Of a DNA stretch of 64,000 nt, positions 7,803-16,893 are shown one piece after another (positions within the stretch are counted from its first letter, which is position 1; each line of letters begins with the position of its first letter). The position numbers and the translations under genes were made by a program. Source of the DNA: Marinihelvus sp036351115 (GTDB taxonomy: Bacteria > Pseudomonadota > Gammaproteobacteria > Xanthomonadales > SZUA-36); the NCBI GenBank assembly GCA_036351115.1, contig JAZBOL010000006.1:1-64000 (forward strand), given 5' to 3'. The notes beneath the pieces are model-generated. The model saw only the letters and a list, made by a program, of their open reading frames with translations, searched no databases and had not been told where the DNA came from.

Positions 7803-9130
7803 CGATGAAAAACAGTGTAGTAAGTTCAAGTCGCAATCCCTTCGGTTCCGTCAAGTACCACGCTTCCATTGCATCGATCGGTCTTCTGGCTCTCAATCTG
7901 GCTGAGGCGACTGAAATCGAAGAGCGATTCAATTTCGGTTTCCAGATGCCTGGTACAGCGCTGACACTAGATCTTGAGCCGCCGCTGCCTGTCAGGGGAG
8001 AAGCGTTCCAAATCATCGTATCCGGTGTCGCGAATCGCGTTTGCCCACCGATAAACTTTGATGTGGCTACGGCTGCTTTTGTCGAAAATTCCGACTTTGA
8101 CAGCCCGTCGCTGAGAATCTCGGCTGACAACCGGGTTTGTGAGACACGCCCGGACGGCACGACGCAGTGTGGTAACTTCGGCGAAAACTGCGATCTTGCG
8201 GACTTGCCTATAGCGTTCAGCGAGGCGCTCGACGTGCCGGTAGAATTCTGGAACACGTTGCCCGTAGAGGCCGATGCGTTGACCCTTCACTTGGTGGTCA
8301 GTACCGGCATGCAGCAATTGGGTTCTAATCCACCGGTTCTCGACACCACGACGGCAATGTGGACCCGCGAGGTCGACCTTCTCCGCGGTACGCACGTCAT
8401 TCAACCGAAGCTTGAAGCGGGCCTGTTTGTCAGTGATGACCATCCCCGCGAAGGTGTGCTCGTTCAGCAACAGGGCGATCGTGTCGTCTTCTATGAACTC
8501 ACCTATGGACCCGAGTTGAACGCATCGGGCGATGCTTTTGCGTCCTGGCGCTATGCTGATGCTACGCTTTCCGGAAACAGTGGAAATGGGGTCTATCTCA
8601 AACTGAGTCGGCCTCACCCCGAGATGCCGGACGTGATTTTCGAAACCTATACCTCCTCGAGCATCATTGTCGACGACATAAACCAACTCCGGCTACTGTT
8701 TGATGCGGCGCCAAGAGACCCGGGCGTCGAGATGCCCTACTCATTCTGGAGGCGGTGGTCGTTTAACCAGCAATCCACGCAGCGTCCAGTGCTATTCCCG
8801 GATTTTTCCGGCTCCTGGAACCTGTTGCGTTTCGCAGGTGCTACCGAACTCGCGCGTGAGCCATTGACCTTCGATGAAGGCAAACGTGTCGGTGCAGAAC
8901 GCTGGCAATTCCAGGAGATCGGTGCGGGCGGTTTTATGACCTGCGAGGTGAACAGTCTGGGACGCGGTAGCTGTGAGTTGAGCCTGGAAGATTCAGGCGC
9001 TGCGGCAGTGTTTCCCATCGAGGGCTTCAATGGCAATCTCGCCGAGGGGTTGTTTTTGCCCTTAGACGGAGCAAACGACGATGCGGCATTGTTGCTTCGT
9101 CAACCCCTGGAACTCCCAGGTGACGATTGA
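7799..9130 (+). CDS. Unknown secreted protein, second gene of the insert
   Basis: This 443-residue protein starts at an ATG overlapping the stop of the previous gene. It has a signal peptide-like N-terminus (IASIGLLALNLAEATEIEE). The mature part contains paired Cys blocks (CETRPDGTTQCGNFGENC), then a region with SGNSGNGVYLKLSRP and a C-terminal part with FPDFSGSWNLLRFAGAT. The last block resembles extracellular domains of gammaproteobacteria that carry an SGxW motif, but that is a weak match. No enzyme motif is visible. The composition is less GC-rich than the core genes, which suggests acquisition with its neighbour. Confidence 0.75.
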   Translation: MTMKNSVVSSSRNPFGSVKYHASIASIGLLALNLAEATEIEERFNFGFQMPGTALTLDLEPPLPVRGEAFQIIVSGVANRVCPPINFDVATAAFVENSDFDSPSLRISADNRVCETRPDGTTQCGNFGENCDLADLPIAFSEALDVPVEFWNTLPVEADALTLHLVVSTGMQQLGSNPPVLDTTTAMWTREVDLLRGTHVIQPKLEAGLFVSDDHPREGVLVQQQGDRVVFYELTYGPELNASGDAFASWRYADATLSGNSGNGVYLKLSRPHPEMPDVIFETYTSSSIIVDDINQLRLLFDAAPRDPGVEMPYSFWRRWSFNQQSTQRPVLFPDFSGSWNLLRFAGATELAREPLTFDEGKRVGAERWQFQEIGAGGFMTCEVNSLGRGSCELSLEDSGAAAVFPIEGFNGNLAEGLFLPLDGANDDAALLLRQPLELPGDD

Positions 9131-9215
9131 GTGATCTCTTGTGGCAAGGCGAGTGATCGACCCACGCTCGGTGATCCGTCTTCGTTCTTTTGAACTGAAA
9201 CGGCCCGAAAGTCAG

Positions 9216-9254
9216 ATTCGCCTGTCCATGAAAGAGGTCGGCGAGAACGATTGA
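9216..9254 (+). pseudogene. Duplicated 3' end of pnp (remnant)
   Basis: In frame, this segment reads IRLSMKEVGEND followed by a stop, matching the IRLSMKEVAE end of the intact pnp 2.8 kb upstream. Positions 9216-9232 are identical to 6391-6407. Upstream of 9216 the similarity to pnp stops at once. It is either the displaced original gene end or the second half of an attachment-site duplication. Confidence 0.8.
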
Positions 9255-9277
9255 GCCGGACCTTCAACGGTAAGATG

Positions 9278-9306
9278 AAAAACGGCGCTCCAGGGCGCCG
9301 TTTTTT
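9278..9306 (+). terminator. Terminator downstream of the pnp remnant
   Basis: AACGGCGCT (9281-9289) and GGGCGCCGTT (9293-9302) form a stem like that of the pnp terminator, with a T run to 9306. It lies the same way after the remnant as 6445-6473 lies after intact pnp. It would also end the transcript of the two insert genes. Confidence 0.85.
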
Positions 9307-9404
9307 ATTCCGCGAAGAGTTTTCGCGACCGGCCCGGGTAGGTGGGTGCCTGGCCGAGGACGGTTTCGTCGTCGACCCGTTCCGAGGCCAGGGGCATTGC
9401 TAAA

Positions 9405-9430
9405 GAAAACGGCGCCCCATGGGCGCCGTT
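9405..9430 (-). terminator. Terminator of the poly-Asp protein gene
   Basis: AACGGCGCCC (9408-9417) and GGGCGCCGTT (9421-9430) form a perfect 10-bp stem with a 3-nt loop. Read on the minus strand, TTTTCTTT follows it. It lies just after the minus-strand gene ending at 9455. Confidence 0.75.
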
Positions 9431-9454
9431 CTCGAGTGTGATGAGACGTACGGG

Positions 9455-10195
<741 letters not shown>

Positions 10196-10589
10196 GGGTG
10201 AATCTCCAGTTGGGTAGCAGGGGGAGCGATGAAGGCGGTGCGAGCGCCAACTGCCGCGAGTCAAAAGCTAACACGCGCTCTCTGGAATTCGTGGACGCCG
10301 CGATGACATGGCTAAATGCCGTTTAAAGACATGCTTATCGAACGGTTAAACGCTTGGCGCCGTGCGCCGCAAAAGGGCAATGCTTCAAGAAAGATTCGGG
10401 AAAACCGAAGTGTCAATCAGAAAAAAAGCGGTAATGGATCGCTCAATGGCGGATGCTGGCGACTGTTGAAGGTCCCGCAAATCGCGCCACAGGGTTTTCC
10501 GGGCTTTGCTGCGTTTCCCGGAGCGTTCGGGTTCCGGGGCGATTTGAGCTAAACTGTCTTTCTAATCAGCTACCTGGCAAGGATGCCTC
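10196..10589. other. 394-bp gap between divergent secreted-protein genes
   Basis: The promoters of the minus-strand poly-Asp gene and the plus-strand protease must lie here. An inverted repeat CGTTTAA...TTAAACG (about 10319-10351, spacer about 19 bp) could be an operator. A 78-codon open frame at 10316-10552 has no ribosome-binding site or recognisable protein and is not called. Confidence 0.4.
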
Positions 10590-11783
10590 ATGCAACTTTC
10601 AACCCGATTGTCCTGGACCGCGTTCGCCGTGAGCGTGCTCATGTCCGTCCTCGCCGAGGCGGCGCCGGGCATGACATCCGTGACCGAATACTCGGTTATT
10701 GAGCCGGGGGTTGTTGGCTCCATCCGAGAAAACCTCGACGCTCAGTCGAAGCCGGAGCTCCGCCTGAGCGTCGAGGGCCGGGACGGGCCGTTGACCCTGG
10801 TGCTGGAGGACAACGAACGGCTTCTGGGCCGGGTGCCGGCTTCCCGGCGCGAGGTTCTGCGCGACGCGGGCAACCGCTTCCTGAGCGGTACCGTGAAGGG
10901 CAGACCGGGTTCCTGGGCCCGGGTCAACTGGATCGATGGCCGGGTCAGCGGCCTGATCTTCGATGGGGACGAACTGCTGTTGCTGGACCAGGCCGAGGGC
11001 TTCTCCACTGCCCGGGGCCCGGCGACGGACCCGGGCGCGACCGTGCTCCTGCGCTACGCGGACCTGGACACCGGCCTCCTGTTCGATCATGGCGGGCAGA
11101 TGCTGAACGCCCCGGGCGGCGATGAGCTGAAAAAGACGCCGGGGGATTACGGGTCCTTCGTCCAGGACCTTCGCCAGTCCGTGCAGGCTGACGGGATGAC
11201 CCTGCTGGACATGCCCGTGACCGTTGTCGTCGATACGCAGTTCCAGGACCGGCACGGCACTGATTCCGAAGCCATCGTGGTGGGGCGCATCAACTTCGTG
11301 GACGGCATCTACGCCAATCAGCTCGGCGTGGGCATCGTGCTCTGGCACTACGAACCGCTGGCTGACAACGGCCCCCTGACGTCCACGGATCCGAGCACGC
11401 TGCTTACGAGCCAGTTTCGTGAGTTCATGAGGTCGGGGGACGGCAGTGACATTCCGTTTCGGGGGCTGGCGCACCTGTTCACGCGGCGCGACCTGGACGG
11501 CAACACGGTGGGTTTCGCCTACATCAACACGCTGTGCAGTCCCTTCGCCGGTTACGGCATCAACCAGGATCTGAACAGCTCCACCACCAGCGCCCTGGTG
11601 TTCGCCCACGAACTGGGGCACAACTACTCGGCCAACCACACGGACGAGGGGATCATGCGGGCGACCATCGGGGGGTCCCAGGAATTCGCCCCCGAGAGCG
11701 TCGCGGTGATGACGGATGCCCTGTCCCGGGCCCAGTGCCTCGTGAACGGCGAGTTGCGCATCTTCAGCGACGACTTCGAGTAA
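10590..11783 (+). CDS. Secreted zinc metalloprotease of the metzincin type
   Basis: The 397-residue protein has a signal peptide (ending near LAEAAPG) and an N-terminal propeptide-like domain (RVNWIDGRVSGLIFDGDELL). The catalytic domain carries HELGHNYSANH at about residue 340, which fits the HExxHxxxxxH zinc site, followed by GIM as the Met-turn. It is probably a reprolysin-like endopeptidase secreted or kept in the periplasm. The C-terminus, ELRIFSDDFE, resembles the short FxDxFE tails common on secreted proteins of some xanthomonad-like gammaproteobacteria. No substrate can be inferred. Confidence 0.85.
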   Translation: MQLSTRLSWTAFAVSVLMSVLAEAAPGMTSVTEYSVIEPGVVGSIRENLDAQSKPELRLSVEGRDGPLTLVLEDNERLLGRVPASRREVLRDAGNRFLSGTVKGRPGSWARVNWIDGRVSGLIFDGDELLLLDQAEGFSTARGPATDPGATVLLRYADLDTGLLFDHGGQMLNAPGGDELKKTPGDYGSFVQDLRQSVQADGMTLLDMPVTVVVDTQFQDRHGTDSEAIVVGRINFVDGIYANQLGVGIVLWHYEPLADNGPLTSTDPSTLLTSQFREFMRSGDGSDIPFRGLAHLFTRRDLDGNTVGFAYINTLCSPFAGYGINQDLNSSTTSALVFAHELGHNYSANHTDEGIMRATIGGSQEFAPESVAVMTDALSRAQCLVNGELRIFSDDFE

Positions 11784-11831
11784 GGCGCCGGGCAAGCCCG
11801 GCCCGGGTTTCCGGTCGGGCTCCGGGCGTCC

Positions 11832-12968
11832 TCAGTCCTTCGGTGTGAGTTTCAGCAGGCGCCCCTCGCTGCCCCGGCGCTCGTCCTCGAGCACCCAGAG
11901 ATGACCTTCCGGGCCTTCGGTGATGGCGCGGATCCGCGCGCCCATGTCGTAGCGCTCGACCTCGGTGGCGCTTTCGTCACCCAGCTCGATGCGGACGATG
12001 GCCTGGGACGACAGGCCGGCGGCCAGGGCGTCGCCCTCCCAGGCTTCGAACAGTTCACCCCGTACGATGTGCAAATCGCCCGGAGAGATCGCCGGCACCC
12101 AGTACAGGTGCGGCGCGTCGAATTCCGGGCGCGTGTCGTGGTCCGGCATGGGACGGTCATCGTAGTGGTCGCCGTTGGAGACCTCCGGATAGCCGTAGTT
12201 GCCGGCGCGCCGGATCAGGTTCAGTTCGTCGCCGTGCTTCGGCCCCATCTCGATGACCCAGAGGCGACCCTGCTCGTCCTGGTCGATGCCCAGGGGGTTG
12301 CGGTGGCCGATGGACCAGAATTCGCCGTAGACGCCGATGTCGTCCACCAGCGGGTCGCGCTCGATGTAGTTCACCCAGGGGTTGTCGGCTGGCTCCGTGC
12401 CGTCGTCGTTGAGGCGCAAAACCTTGCCGACGTTGGATTGCAGGTCCTGGGCCGGGGTGAATTTCTGCCGGTCGCCGGAGGTGATCCAGAGGTAGCCTTC
12501 ATTGTCGAAGAGCAGGCGATGGCCGTAGTGTCCGTAACCGACCATCTTTGGATACTGGCGCCAGATCACTTCCAGGTCGCCCAGCGCCGGGCGCCGGCCC
12601 TCCAGGTCCAGGCGGCCCCGGGCCACGGCGGCGCCGCGCGTTCCGCCGACGCCGGCCTCCACGTAGCTCAGGTAAACCAGTCCGTTGTTGTCAAAGTCCG
12701 GGTGCAGGGCCACGTCCCCCAGGCCGCCCTGGCCGCCGTAATCCACGTCCGGCGTGCCGGAGACGATGGTTTTGCCGCCGTCCCGGGTGACCAGCAGGAG
12801 GCGGCCCTTTTTCTCCGTGACCAGCATGCGGCCGTCCGGCAAAAAGGCCACGGTCCAGGGTTCGTCGAAGGCGGTGATCACCTCCGTCTCGAAAGGCAGG
12901 TGGTCATCGGCGAAAACGACAGGAGCGGTGGCCAGCAGCGTCGCGGCCAGGAAGGAGCGCAGGATCAT
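11832..12968 (-). CDS. PQQ-dependent sugar dehydrogenase (soluble aldose dehydrogenase type)
   Basis: This 378-residue periplasmic protein has a signal peptide (MILRSFLAATLLATAPVVFA). The mature part fits the glucose/sorbosone dehydrogenase beta-propeller family (E. coli YliI type). Visible family blocks are AFLPDGRMLVTEKKGRL, GGQGGLGDVALHPDF, GYGHYGHRLLF, GHRNPLGIDQD and GPKHGDELNLI. Such enzymes oxidise aldoses with PQQ and pass electrons to the respiratory chain. The chosen ATG restores the signal peptide; the frame stays open far upstream but that part has no similarity. It stands alone, convergent with the metalloprotease. Confidence 0.88.
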   Translation of the reverse strand: MILRSFLAATLLATAPVVFADDHLPFETEVITAFDEPWTVAFLPDGRMLVTEKKGRLLLVTRDGGKTIVSGTPDVDYGGQGGLGDVALHPDFDNNGLVYLSYVEAGVGGTRGAAVARGRLDLEGRRPALGDLEVIWRQYPKMVGYGHYGHRLLFDNEGYLWITSGDRQKFTPAQDLQSNVGKVLRLNDDGTEPADNPWVNYIERDPLVDDIGVYGEFWSIGHRNPLGIDQDEQGRLWVIEMGPKHGDELNLIRRAGNYGYPEVSNGDHYDDRPMPDHDTRPEFDAPHLYWVPAISPGDLHIVRGELFEAWEGDALAAGLSSQAIVRIELGDESATEVERYDMGARIRAITEGPEGHLWVLEDERRGSEGRLLKLTPKD

Positions 12969-13172
12969 GGTCAGGTTCCCGGTAATTGGATAATGGTTGT
13001 GGCGTGCAGTCTGCCGTAAGCGGGTGAATTTTCGATAAACGTCCCGCGCGACCACCGGCCTGGGTGGGCTGGCTCGAACACGGCCCACCAACGACAGCGG
13101 ATTGGGCGCTACACTCAGATGACAACGACAACCCTGATAACGACGACTGACAACGACAACGGGAAACCCACC

Positions 13173-15206
13173 ATGCGAATCCTCATCACCACCGCGGCCC
13201 TGGCCGCCCTGTTCGCCGTCCCTGCAGCGGCAAACCCGGTACCCAGGAGCGAGTTGCTCGTGCCCCCGGACGACGCGACACACTACATCATCGTCTCCGA
13301 CACCAACACCCACGGCGACGAGTGGCGCTGGGAGACGGGGGACGGGGGGATTGCGTTTCGCAAGTCCCAGAGCCTGCGGGGCTGGATCACGGAAACCGAC
13401 GCGGTGGTGACCCTCGACGAGGACGGCGACCCCCTGACCGTGGCTATCCGCGGCGTGACGCCCAATGGCGACGCGGCCGAGACCCTCGGGTTCGGACCGA
13501 ACGGCCTGTACTGGGATTCCGGTGCCGACCGCGGCCAGGCGCCGGCGGACAGTGGCTTCTACCTGCCCCGGGGTGGGCCCCAGGCCCTGTTCGGACTGCT
13601 CGCCGAACGCCTGGTCCGCGGCGGCGAGGTCGATCTGCTGCCGACGGGCACGGCGACCTTCCGGGAAGGCGGTACGCTGACCCTGGACGACGACAGCGGC
13701 CCGATCGAAGCGCGGCTGCTGCTGGTTGAAGGATTGCAGCAGGCGCCGACACCGGTGTGGGTGGACGCGTCCGGTCGACACCTGGCCACGGTGAGCTGGA
13801 TGGGTCTCATGCGCGAAGGCGTCGAGGAACATTTCAAGGAGCTCAGGGCGTACCAGCAGGATGCCGTGTCGCGCAGCGTGGAGACCGTGGCAGAGCGTTT
13901 CCTCACGGAGGAGGCCCGGATGCCGCTGCTCGTGGATAACGTCCGGATCTTCGACGCCTTGAGCGGCGAGTTCATCGACAACCAGGCCGTGGCGACGGCC
14001 GACGGGCGCATCACGGCCGTCGGACCCGCCGGCACCGTTTCCCTGCCCGAGGGCGGGCGTGTCATGGACGGGACGGGCAAAACCCTGGTGCCTGGCCTGT
14101 GGGACGCGCACAAGCACTTCGGCGACGGCAACGACCTGCTGGCCAACGTGGCCGTCGGCATGACCAGCATCCGCAGCCCGGGCAACGGCCTGGAGACGAT
14201 CCTGGATGCGAAAGCGGACCGCGCCGCGGGCAGGATGGTCGCCCCGGAGATCTTCGGCGCCATCATCATCGACCGGGATCACCCCCTTTCAGCCCAGGGC
14301 GCCGACCTGGTGTCCAGCCAGGAAGAAACCATCGAGGCGGTGCGCCGCGCGGCGGAGAACGGCCTCTGGGGCGTCAAGTTCTACACTTCCATGAACCCGG
14401 AATGGATCGCCCCCGCGGCCGCCGAGGCCCATCGCCTCGGCCTCAACGTGCTCGGCCACGTGCCGGCCACCATGCGACCCATCGAGGCCGTGCGTGCCGG
14501 CTACGACGAGGTCACCCACCTGAATTTCATCATGATGCAGGCGCTACCGCAGGAGGTGGTGGACGTGAGCAACACGGCCGCCCGCTTCGAAGGCCCGGCC
14601 CAGTACGCCAAGGACGTGGACCTGGACGGCCCGGAAATGACCGCCTTCATCGCGGAGCTGAAGGAGCGCGGCACCTGGGTGGACCCGACCATCATGATCT
14701 TCGAGGGCTCCTTTACCCAGGAGGAACCCGGCCTGGCGCCGGCCTACGTACCTTACGCCGGCACGCTGCCGGCCGTGACCGAGCGCGGCCTGAACACGGG
14801 CGGCTACCCGCTCTTCGGCGAAGTCACCCGCGAGGACTTCATCGCCAGCTACGGCAAGATGGTGTCCCTGATCGGGAAGCTGCACGAGGCGGGCATCCCC
14901 ATCGTGGCCGGCACGGACGGCGCGGGCCTGGAAATCATCCGCGAGATCGAAATCTACGAGCAGGCCGGCATGAGCAGGGCCGCCGCCCTGCAGACCGCCA
15001 CCATCAACCCGGCGCGCCTGGTCGGCATCGACGACCGCACCGGCTCCATCACCGTGGGCAAGGAAGCGGATCTCGTGCTGGTGGACGGCGACGTGAGCCA
15101 GGACCTGGGCGCCCTGCGGCGGGTGCTGACCGTGGTCAGCGACGGCTACGTCATGGACGGTGACGCGCTGCGCGAAGCGGCAGGGTTTTCGGGTATGCCG
15201 CGGTAA
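13173..15206 (+). CDS. Secreted amidohydrolase-family protein
   Basis: The 677-residue protein has a signal peptide (MRILITTAALAALFAVPAAA), which decides this ATG over an in-frame one 54 nt upstream. Residues of roughly 25-250 form a domain I do not recognise. From LLVDNVRIFDALSGEFID onward it is a metal-dependent amidohydrolase of the imidazolonepropionase/prolidase-like group. Visible metal-site blocks are LWDAHKHFG (HxH), GVKFYTSM, LGHVPATM and AGTDGAG, and the end IDDRTGSITVGKEADLVLVDG is typical. The substrate is unknown, possibly dipeptides or cyclic amides in the periplasm. It has no clear operon partners. Confidence 0.88.
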   Translation: MRILITTAALAALFAVPAAANPVPRSELLVPPDDATHYIIVSDTNTHGDEWRWETGDGGIAFRKSQSLRGWITETDAVVTLDEDGDPLTVAIRGVTPNGDAAETLGFGPNGLYWDSGADRGQAPADSGFYLPRGGPQALFGLLAERLVRGGEVDLLPTGTATFREGGTLTLDDDSGPIEARLLLVEGLQQAPTPVWVDASGRHLATVSWMGLMREGVEEHFKELRAYQQDAVSRSVETVAERFLTEEARMPLLVDNVRIFDALSGEFIDNQAVATADGRITAVGPAGTVSLPEGGRVMDGTGKTLVPGLWDAHKHFGDGNDLLANVAVGMTSIRSPGNGLETILDAKADRAAGRMVAPEIFGAIIIDRDHPLSAQGADLVSSQEETIEAVRRAAENGLWGVKFYTSMNPEWIAPAAAEAHRLGLNVLGHVPATMRPIEAVRAGYDEVTHLNFIMMQALPQEVVDVSNTAARFEGPAQYAKDVDLDGPEMTAFIAELKERGTWVDPTIMIFEGSFTQEEPGLAPAYVPYAGTLPAVTERGLNTGGYPLFGEVTREDFIASYGKMVSLIGKLHEAGIPIVAGTDGAGLEIIREIEIYEQAGMSRAAALQTATINPARLVGIDDRTGSITVGKEADLVLVDGDVSQDLGALRRVLTVVSDGYVMDGDALREAAGFSGMPR

Positions 15207-15298
15207 GCTGTTCCCCGTCGCGGACCGGGTTTTCGCCGGGGTCGCGGATCGAACGGATGGGTTAGCATGGGGAGGTCCGACAGGGAAAAGGAGACGAC

Positions 15299-15487
15299 AT
15301 GGAGCGTTTAGCGGGATTATCGGGATTGGGCGCGGGTCCGGCCGGGTGGATTCGACGGCCGGCCTTGCTGGGCGCCCTGACGTTGGCGGTGGCGATGACC
15401 ACGGGGTTGGCGACGGCGAGCGGCGCAGACCAGGAAGCCCTGGAGGCCCCCGCAGAAACGGCTGCCGATGCGGGGCCGGCATCCTGA
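15299..15487 (+). CDS. Signal-peptide ORF just upstream and out of frame with DNase II
   Basis: A 62-codon frame with an excellent ribosome-binding site (AAGGAG, 6 nt before the ATG). It encodes a basic N-terminus (MERLAGL...IRRP), a hydrophobic core (ALLGALTLAVAMTTG) and a cleavage-like LATASGA, then a short linker. It ends at a TGA that overlaps the ATG of the DNase II-like frame. As it stands it makes only an exported peptide. It looks like the detached signal peptide of the next gene, separated by a frameshift, or the first partner of a coupled pair. Confidence 0.6.
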   Translation: MERLAGLSGLGAGPAGWIRRPALLGALTLAVAMTTGLATASGADQEALEAPAETAADAGPAS

Positions 15488-16893
15488 TGACCCGGAGCCC
15501 ATCGAGCCGGTCGGAGAAGAAGCCCGCGCCGTCGCCGCTGCTGCGGGCCGGCGTGCCCCTCGACTGGTGGTTCATTTTCAAATTCAACGCCGCGGAAGAA
15601 CCGGAGCCTTCCCTGCCCACCGGATCCGACGGCATCTTCGACAAAAGCGGTTGGAAAGACCCGGGTTACGAAACCCGGCCGCGCAAGCACAGCCAGCACT
15701 TCGTGGGCGCCAGCAGCGAGACGCCGGAGCTCCGGCACATGAAGGGCTACCTGGGCACTTCCCGGGAAGACCCGCTGGGCGCCACCTTCGCCCAGGTCTA
15801 TGACGGCGACACCTTCTATGTGCTCTGGAACGACCAGTTTTACGACGATCCCCACGCGACCCTGCTCGAGCCCTGGGGGCATTCCAAGGGCCTGCTGGCC
15901 TGGAACGAGGACGGCGAGGGGTTCGTGCTCCAGGTGAGCACGCCCTCCTGGCCGGCCAGCGGCAATCACCGCTTTCCGCGCCGGACCGATGGCAACACGC
16001 TCGGCTACATCCGTGACGACGACGTGGAGGTCAGCCAGCATTTCTTCGCCACGCGCCTCACGAAAGACGACCTGCTCATGGTGCTGCGCGCCCTGAAGAA
16101 CGCCGACGTGGTGACCGGGGTCAGTACGGCGAAGGAATGGAACGGGCGCTCCCGGGTCAAGGAGAGCGGCAGGCCCCTCGACCCGCCGCTGCCTGAGCCC
16201 CTGCCGTCGCCGCCGGACCCGCGGCAGGTCGTCAACAACGGCGGCCCGAAGGCGGTTCAGGCGGCGGTGAACCGGCTCCTGGATCCCCCGGAAGACGACG
16301 AGAAGGAGCGCCAGGCCTGCCTGGTGCAGACCCTGTCCAACGGCATGAAACTGGTGTCCAAGAATGCCCGTTACGCCGTGCCGCCCTGGCAGCTGGTGTC
16401 CGCCGTGCTGGGCGGCGTGGATCTGCGGGTAGCGAGCTGGTGGGCCGAGCCGGGCATCTTTTCCACGACCCGCGAACACGCCACGCCCGGTTGCTGGCAT
16501 CCGGACCTGGGCACCCCCGGTGCCGTGGAAATTGCCCTGACCGGCGACTGGAAGGGCCCGGAGCGCACCGAGCCCCTCGGGTTTCGCGGCATCCCCTCAC
16601 CGGATGGCAACCACGCCAAGGTCGGCGTGAGCACCGGGGACGGGGTCAACCTGGCCGTTTTCGGCGACATGAACCAGATGGGCGCCTGGTGTCCCGACGG
16701 CTACGAGCCCGGGCAAACCTGTGACATGCACCAGAACGGCCGCGGCGGCCTGTTCTACGCCGTCGAAAACGCCGACCTGTGTCACAGCGTCCGGCGCCTG
16801 CTCAAGGGGGAGAGCGTGCCCCTGGATTCGCCGGCGCGGCGCAAAAAGGGGGGGTGGTCCGCCGCGGGCAAGGGGGAGCCCAATGAGGGCTGA
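15487..16893 (+). CDS. Deoxyribonuclease II-family protein
   Basis: The 468-residue protein matches the DNase II fold, related to the phospholipase D superfamily. Visible blocks are PLDWWFIFKF, HSKGLLAWNEDGEGFVLQVS and, near the C-terminus, DGNHAKVGVS, which corresponds to the catalytic DHSKW-like site. A Cys-rich end follows. DNase II cuts DNA without metal, usually outside the cell or in acidic compartments, yet this frame has no signal peptide; one lies in the overlapping upstream frame (15299-15487). The start at 15487 overlaps that stop. The HAD gene begins before this one ends (11-nt overlap). Bacterial DNase II homologues are uncommon. Confidence 0.8.
   Translation: MTRSPSSRSEKKPAPSPLLRAGVPLDWWFIFKFNAAEEPEPSLPTGSDGIFDKSGWKDPGYETRPRKHSQHFVGASSETPELRHMKGYLGTSREDPLGATFAQVYDGDTFYVLWNDQFYDDPHATLLEPWGHSKGLLAWNEDGEGFVLQVSTPSWPASGNHRFPRRTDGNTLGYIRDDDVEVSQHFFATRLTKDDLLMVLRALKNADVVTGVSTAKEWNGRSRVKESGRPLDPPLPEPLPSPPDPRQVVNNGGPKAVQAAVNRLLDPPEDDEKERQACLVQTLSNGMKLVSKNARYAVPPWQLVSAVLGGVDLRVASWWAEPGIFSTTREHATPGCWHPDLGTPGAVEIALTGDWKGPERTEPLGFRGIPSPDGNHAKVGVSTGDGVNLAVFGDMNQMGAWCPDGYEPGQTCDMHQNGRGGLFYAVENADLCHSVRRLLKGESVPLDSPARRKKGGWSAAGKGEPNEG

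Larger units (their letters stand above)
9131..9454. other. Gap holding the pnp-end remnant and two terminators
   Basis: No gene is supported here. The stretch holds the right copy of the pnp 3' end (9216-9254, readable as IRLSMKEVGEND then stop), a plus-strand terminator at 9278-9306, and a terminator-like stem at 9405-9430 serving the minus-strand gene that ends at 9455. Confidence 0.7.

Noticed and set aside
10316..10552. 78-codon open frame between the poly-Asp and protease genes
   Set aside because: No ribosome-binding site, no recognisable sequence, and it would cover the divergent promoter region.
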